NCBI GenBank assembly: GCA_913046025.1
Contig: CAJWRP010000127.1
Coordinates: 1-6,572, forward strand
Direction of reading: 5' to 3'
From: an uncultured Chloroflexota bacterium
GTDB lineage: Bacteria > Chloroflexota > Dehalococcoidia > SAR202 > UBA11138
DNA: 6,572 bases
Part shown: positions 5,783-6,572 of the stretch, piece by piece
Position numbering within the stretch: position 1 is the first letter of the stretch
Layout: every line of letters starts with the position of its first letter
Translations under genes and position numbers: made by a program
Notes under the pieces: generated by a model
Seen by the model: only the letters and a program-made list of their open reading frames with translations
Databases searched by the model: none
What the model was told of the DNA's origin: nothing

Positions 5783-6572
5783 TTACCTGATGAACAGGAA
5801 CACGCCGAATATTAATAAGATACCTATTGAGATGGCCATACCATAGCTCTGCAGTTGGCCGGTCTGGGTCTGGCGAATGGCGGAACCCGTGTTGGCTCCG
5901 AACCATCCGATAAGTCGCACGATCCCGTCCACAATCGACCGGTCGAACCAGTCAATGGAGTAGGCTATGCCGCCGTAAAAGACTCTGCGAACGACGATGT
6001 CTTCGTATAACTCGTCGAAGTAGTACTTTCGCGAAAGCAAAATATACAGTGGTTTAAATGTGCGCCCCACAGTCTTCGGTGAAATCACCTTGGCCTGGTA
6101 CATCATGTAAGCTAGAAGTATTCCCGACAGGGCGACAGCACTGGAGAATGCAGCAAGAGGTATGTTAAACGCCGCCGTCCCATGCGCTCCTTCGTGGAAC
6201 GCAGGACCTGACTGCATGAACTCTGACATCCAGTGCATGGGCACTATGCCCAGGTCCGTCAAGGGATTGGCTACGAAGCCAATTACTACCGCAGGTACTG
6301 CTAGGACCAATAGCGGCCATGCCATGACACCCGGCGACTCACCAAGATGAAGACCGCCTCCATGAGTCTGAGCGTCAGGGTCTGCCTCTGCCCCGCCTCT
6401 GAAATCACCGTGGAATGTCATGAACAGCGCACGGAACATGTAGAAGGCCGTCATGAACACCGCGATAAGCGCCAGCCAGAAAACCAGAGTTCCGATGAAA
6501 CTCCCGGCACCAAATGCGTGAGCCAGGATCTCGTCCTTGCTCCAGAATCCAGAGAAGGGGAACATACCTGAT
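5783..6572 (-). CDS. nuoL: NADH-quinone oxidoreductase subunit L, C-terminal part (5' end outside window)
   Basis: The visible 262 residues are the C-terminal part of NuoL, the distal antiporter-like subunit of complex I, normally 600-700 residues. The fragment opens in the broken helix 12 with FPFSGFWSKDEILA, whose lysine (about fragment residue 12) is the conserved proton-exit lysine. Next come a helix around 25-48 ending in FRALFMTFHGDFRG, a polar loop with the typical ESPGVMAWPLL (about 78-88), then helices near 84-101 and 137-158. SRKYYFDELYEDIVVRRVF (about 180-198) is the hallmark of the NuoL C-terminal extension, which leads into the lateral amphipathic helix bracing NuoM and NuoN. The final helix (about 243-261) ends FLFIR, then TAA. 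The ATG at 6565 is internal (M3 of the fragment), not the start: the frame continues past the window edge. nuoM follows after 12 bases. Confidence 0.97.
   Translation of the reverse strand, partial: SGMFPFSGFWSKDEILAHAFGAGSFIGTLVFWLALIAVFMTAFYMFRALFMTFHGDFRGGAEADPDAQTHGGGLHLGESPGVMAWPLLVLAVPAVVIGFVANPLTDLGIVPMHWMSEFMQSGPAFHEGAHGTAAFNIPLAAFSSAVALSGILLAYMMYQAKVISPKTVGRTFKPLYILLSRKYYFDELYEDIVVRRVFYGGIAYSIDWFDRSIVDGIVRLIGWFGANTGSAIRQTQTGQLQSYGMAISIGILLIFGVFLFIR

Noticed and set aside
4887..5846. A 319-codon open frame on the plus strand, antisense to nuoM and the end of nuoL
   Set aside because: It lies wholly opposite strongly conserved nuo coding sequence; the translation is low-complexity (rich in Ser, Arg, Pro, Thr) with no domain I recognise. 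It is best explained as a shadow of membrane-protein codon usage on the other strand.
6563..6565. ATG at 6565 as a gene start, giving a separate 260-residue protein
   Set aside because: The frame continues upstream to the window edge and the residues are the helix-12 region of NuoL, so this is an internal methionine.
1..6572. CRISPR arrays, tRNA/rRNA genes, insertion sequences or phage/defence genes
   Set aside because: No repeated spacers, RNA-like conserved segments, transposase motifs or terminal repeats were seen; nearly all of the window is occupied by housekeeping-type genes.

Overview
This window is a compact stretch of bacterial chromosome in which every recognisable gene is read from the minus strand. 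In transcription order (right to left) it holds the C-terminal part of nuoL, complete nuoM and complete nuoN, the last three membrane subunits of respiratory complex I. A 166-base intergenic region follows. After it come an NAD kinase, a Nudix hydrolase of the ADP-ribose pyrophosphatase type, and the first 377 residues of an M20-family metallo-amidohydrolase that runs off the left edge.

The nuoL-nuoM-nuoN order is the standard 3' end of a bacterial nuo operon, so this is a respiring bacterium with a proton-pumping NADH:quinone oxidoreductase. Base composition looks moderate (not counted). The gene set and protein style would fit an environmental, perhaps marine, lineage such as Chloroflexota, but that is a weak impression and no marker gene here settles the taxonomy.

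Layout: 6572-5783 nuoL (5' part outside the window); 12-base gap; 5770-4235 nuoM, which starts with TTG behind a strong Shine-Dalgarno; 4-base gap; 4230-2740 nuoN; 2739-2574 intergenic, with a good sigma70-type promoter (TTGACA - 17 bases - TAGACT) starting four bases after the nuoN stop; 2573-1743 NAD kinase; about 30 bases; 1713 (or 1707)-1171 Nudix hydrolase; 38 bases; 1132-1 M20 hydrolase. The three left-hand genes look like a second operon with its own promoter, probably topped up by read-through from nuo because no terminator is visible between them.

How the genes fit together: nuoL/M/N form the antiporter-like proton-pumping arm of the enzyme that oxidises NADH. NAD kinase converts NAD to NADP, and ADP-ribose-type Nudix enzymes clear ADP-ribose released by NAD breakdown. 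The centre of the window therefore has a nicotinamide-nucleotide theme. The M20 enzyme probably hydrolyses an N-acyl amino acid or a peptide, and its link to the rest is unclear.

I found no mobile elements, CRISPR arrays, RNA genes, frameshifts or evident novel system. The main points for a second look are the intergenic region (promoter, dyad centred on the -10, hairpin at the nadK start, possible small ORF), the TTG start of nuoM, and the coupling of an NAD kinase/Nudix pair to the nuo operon.
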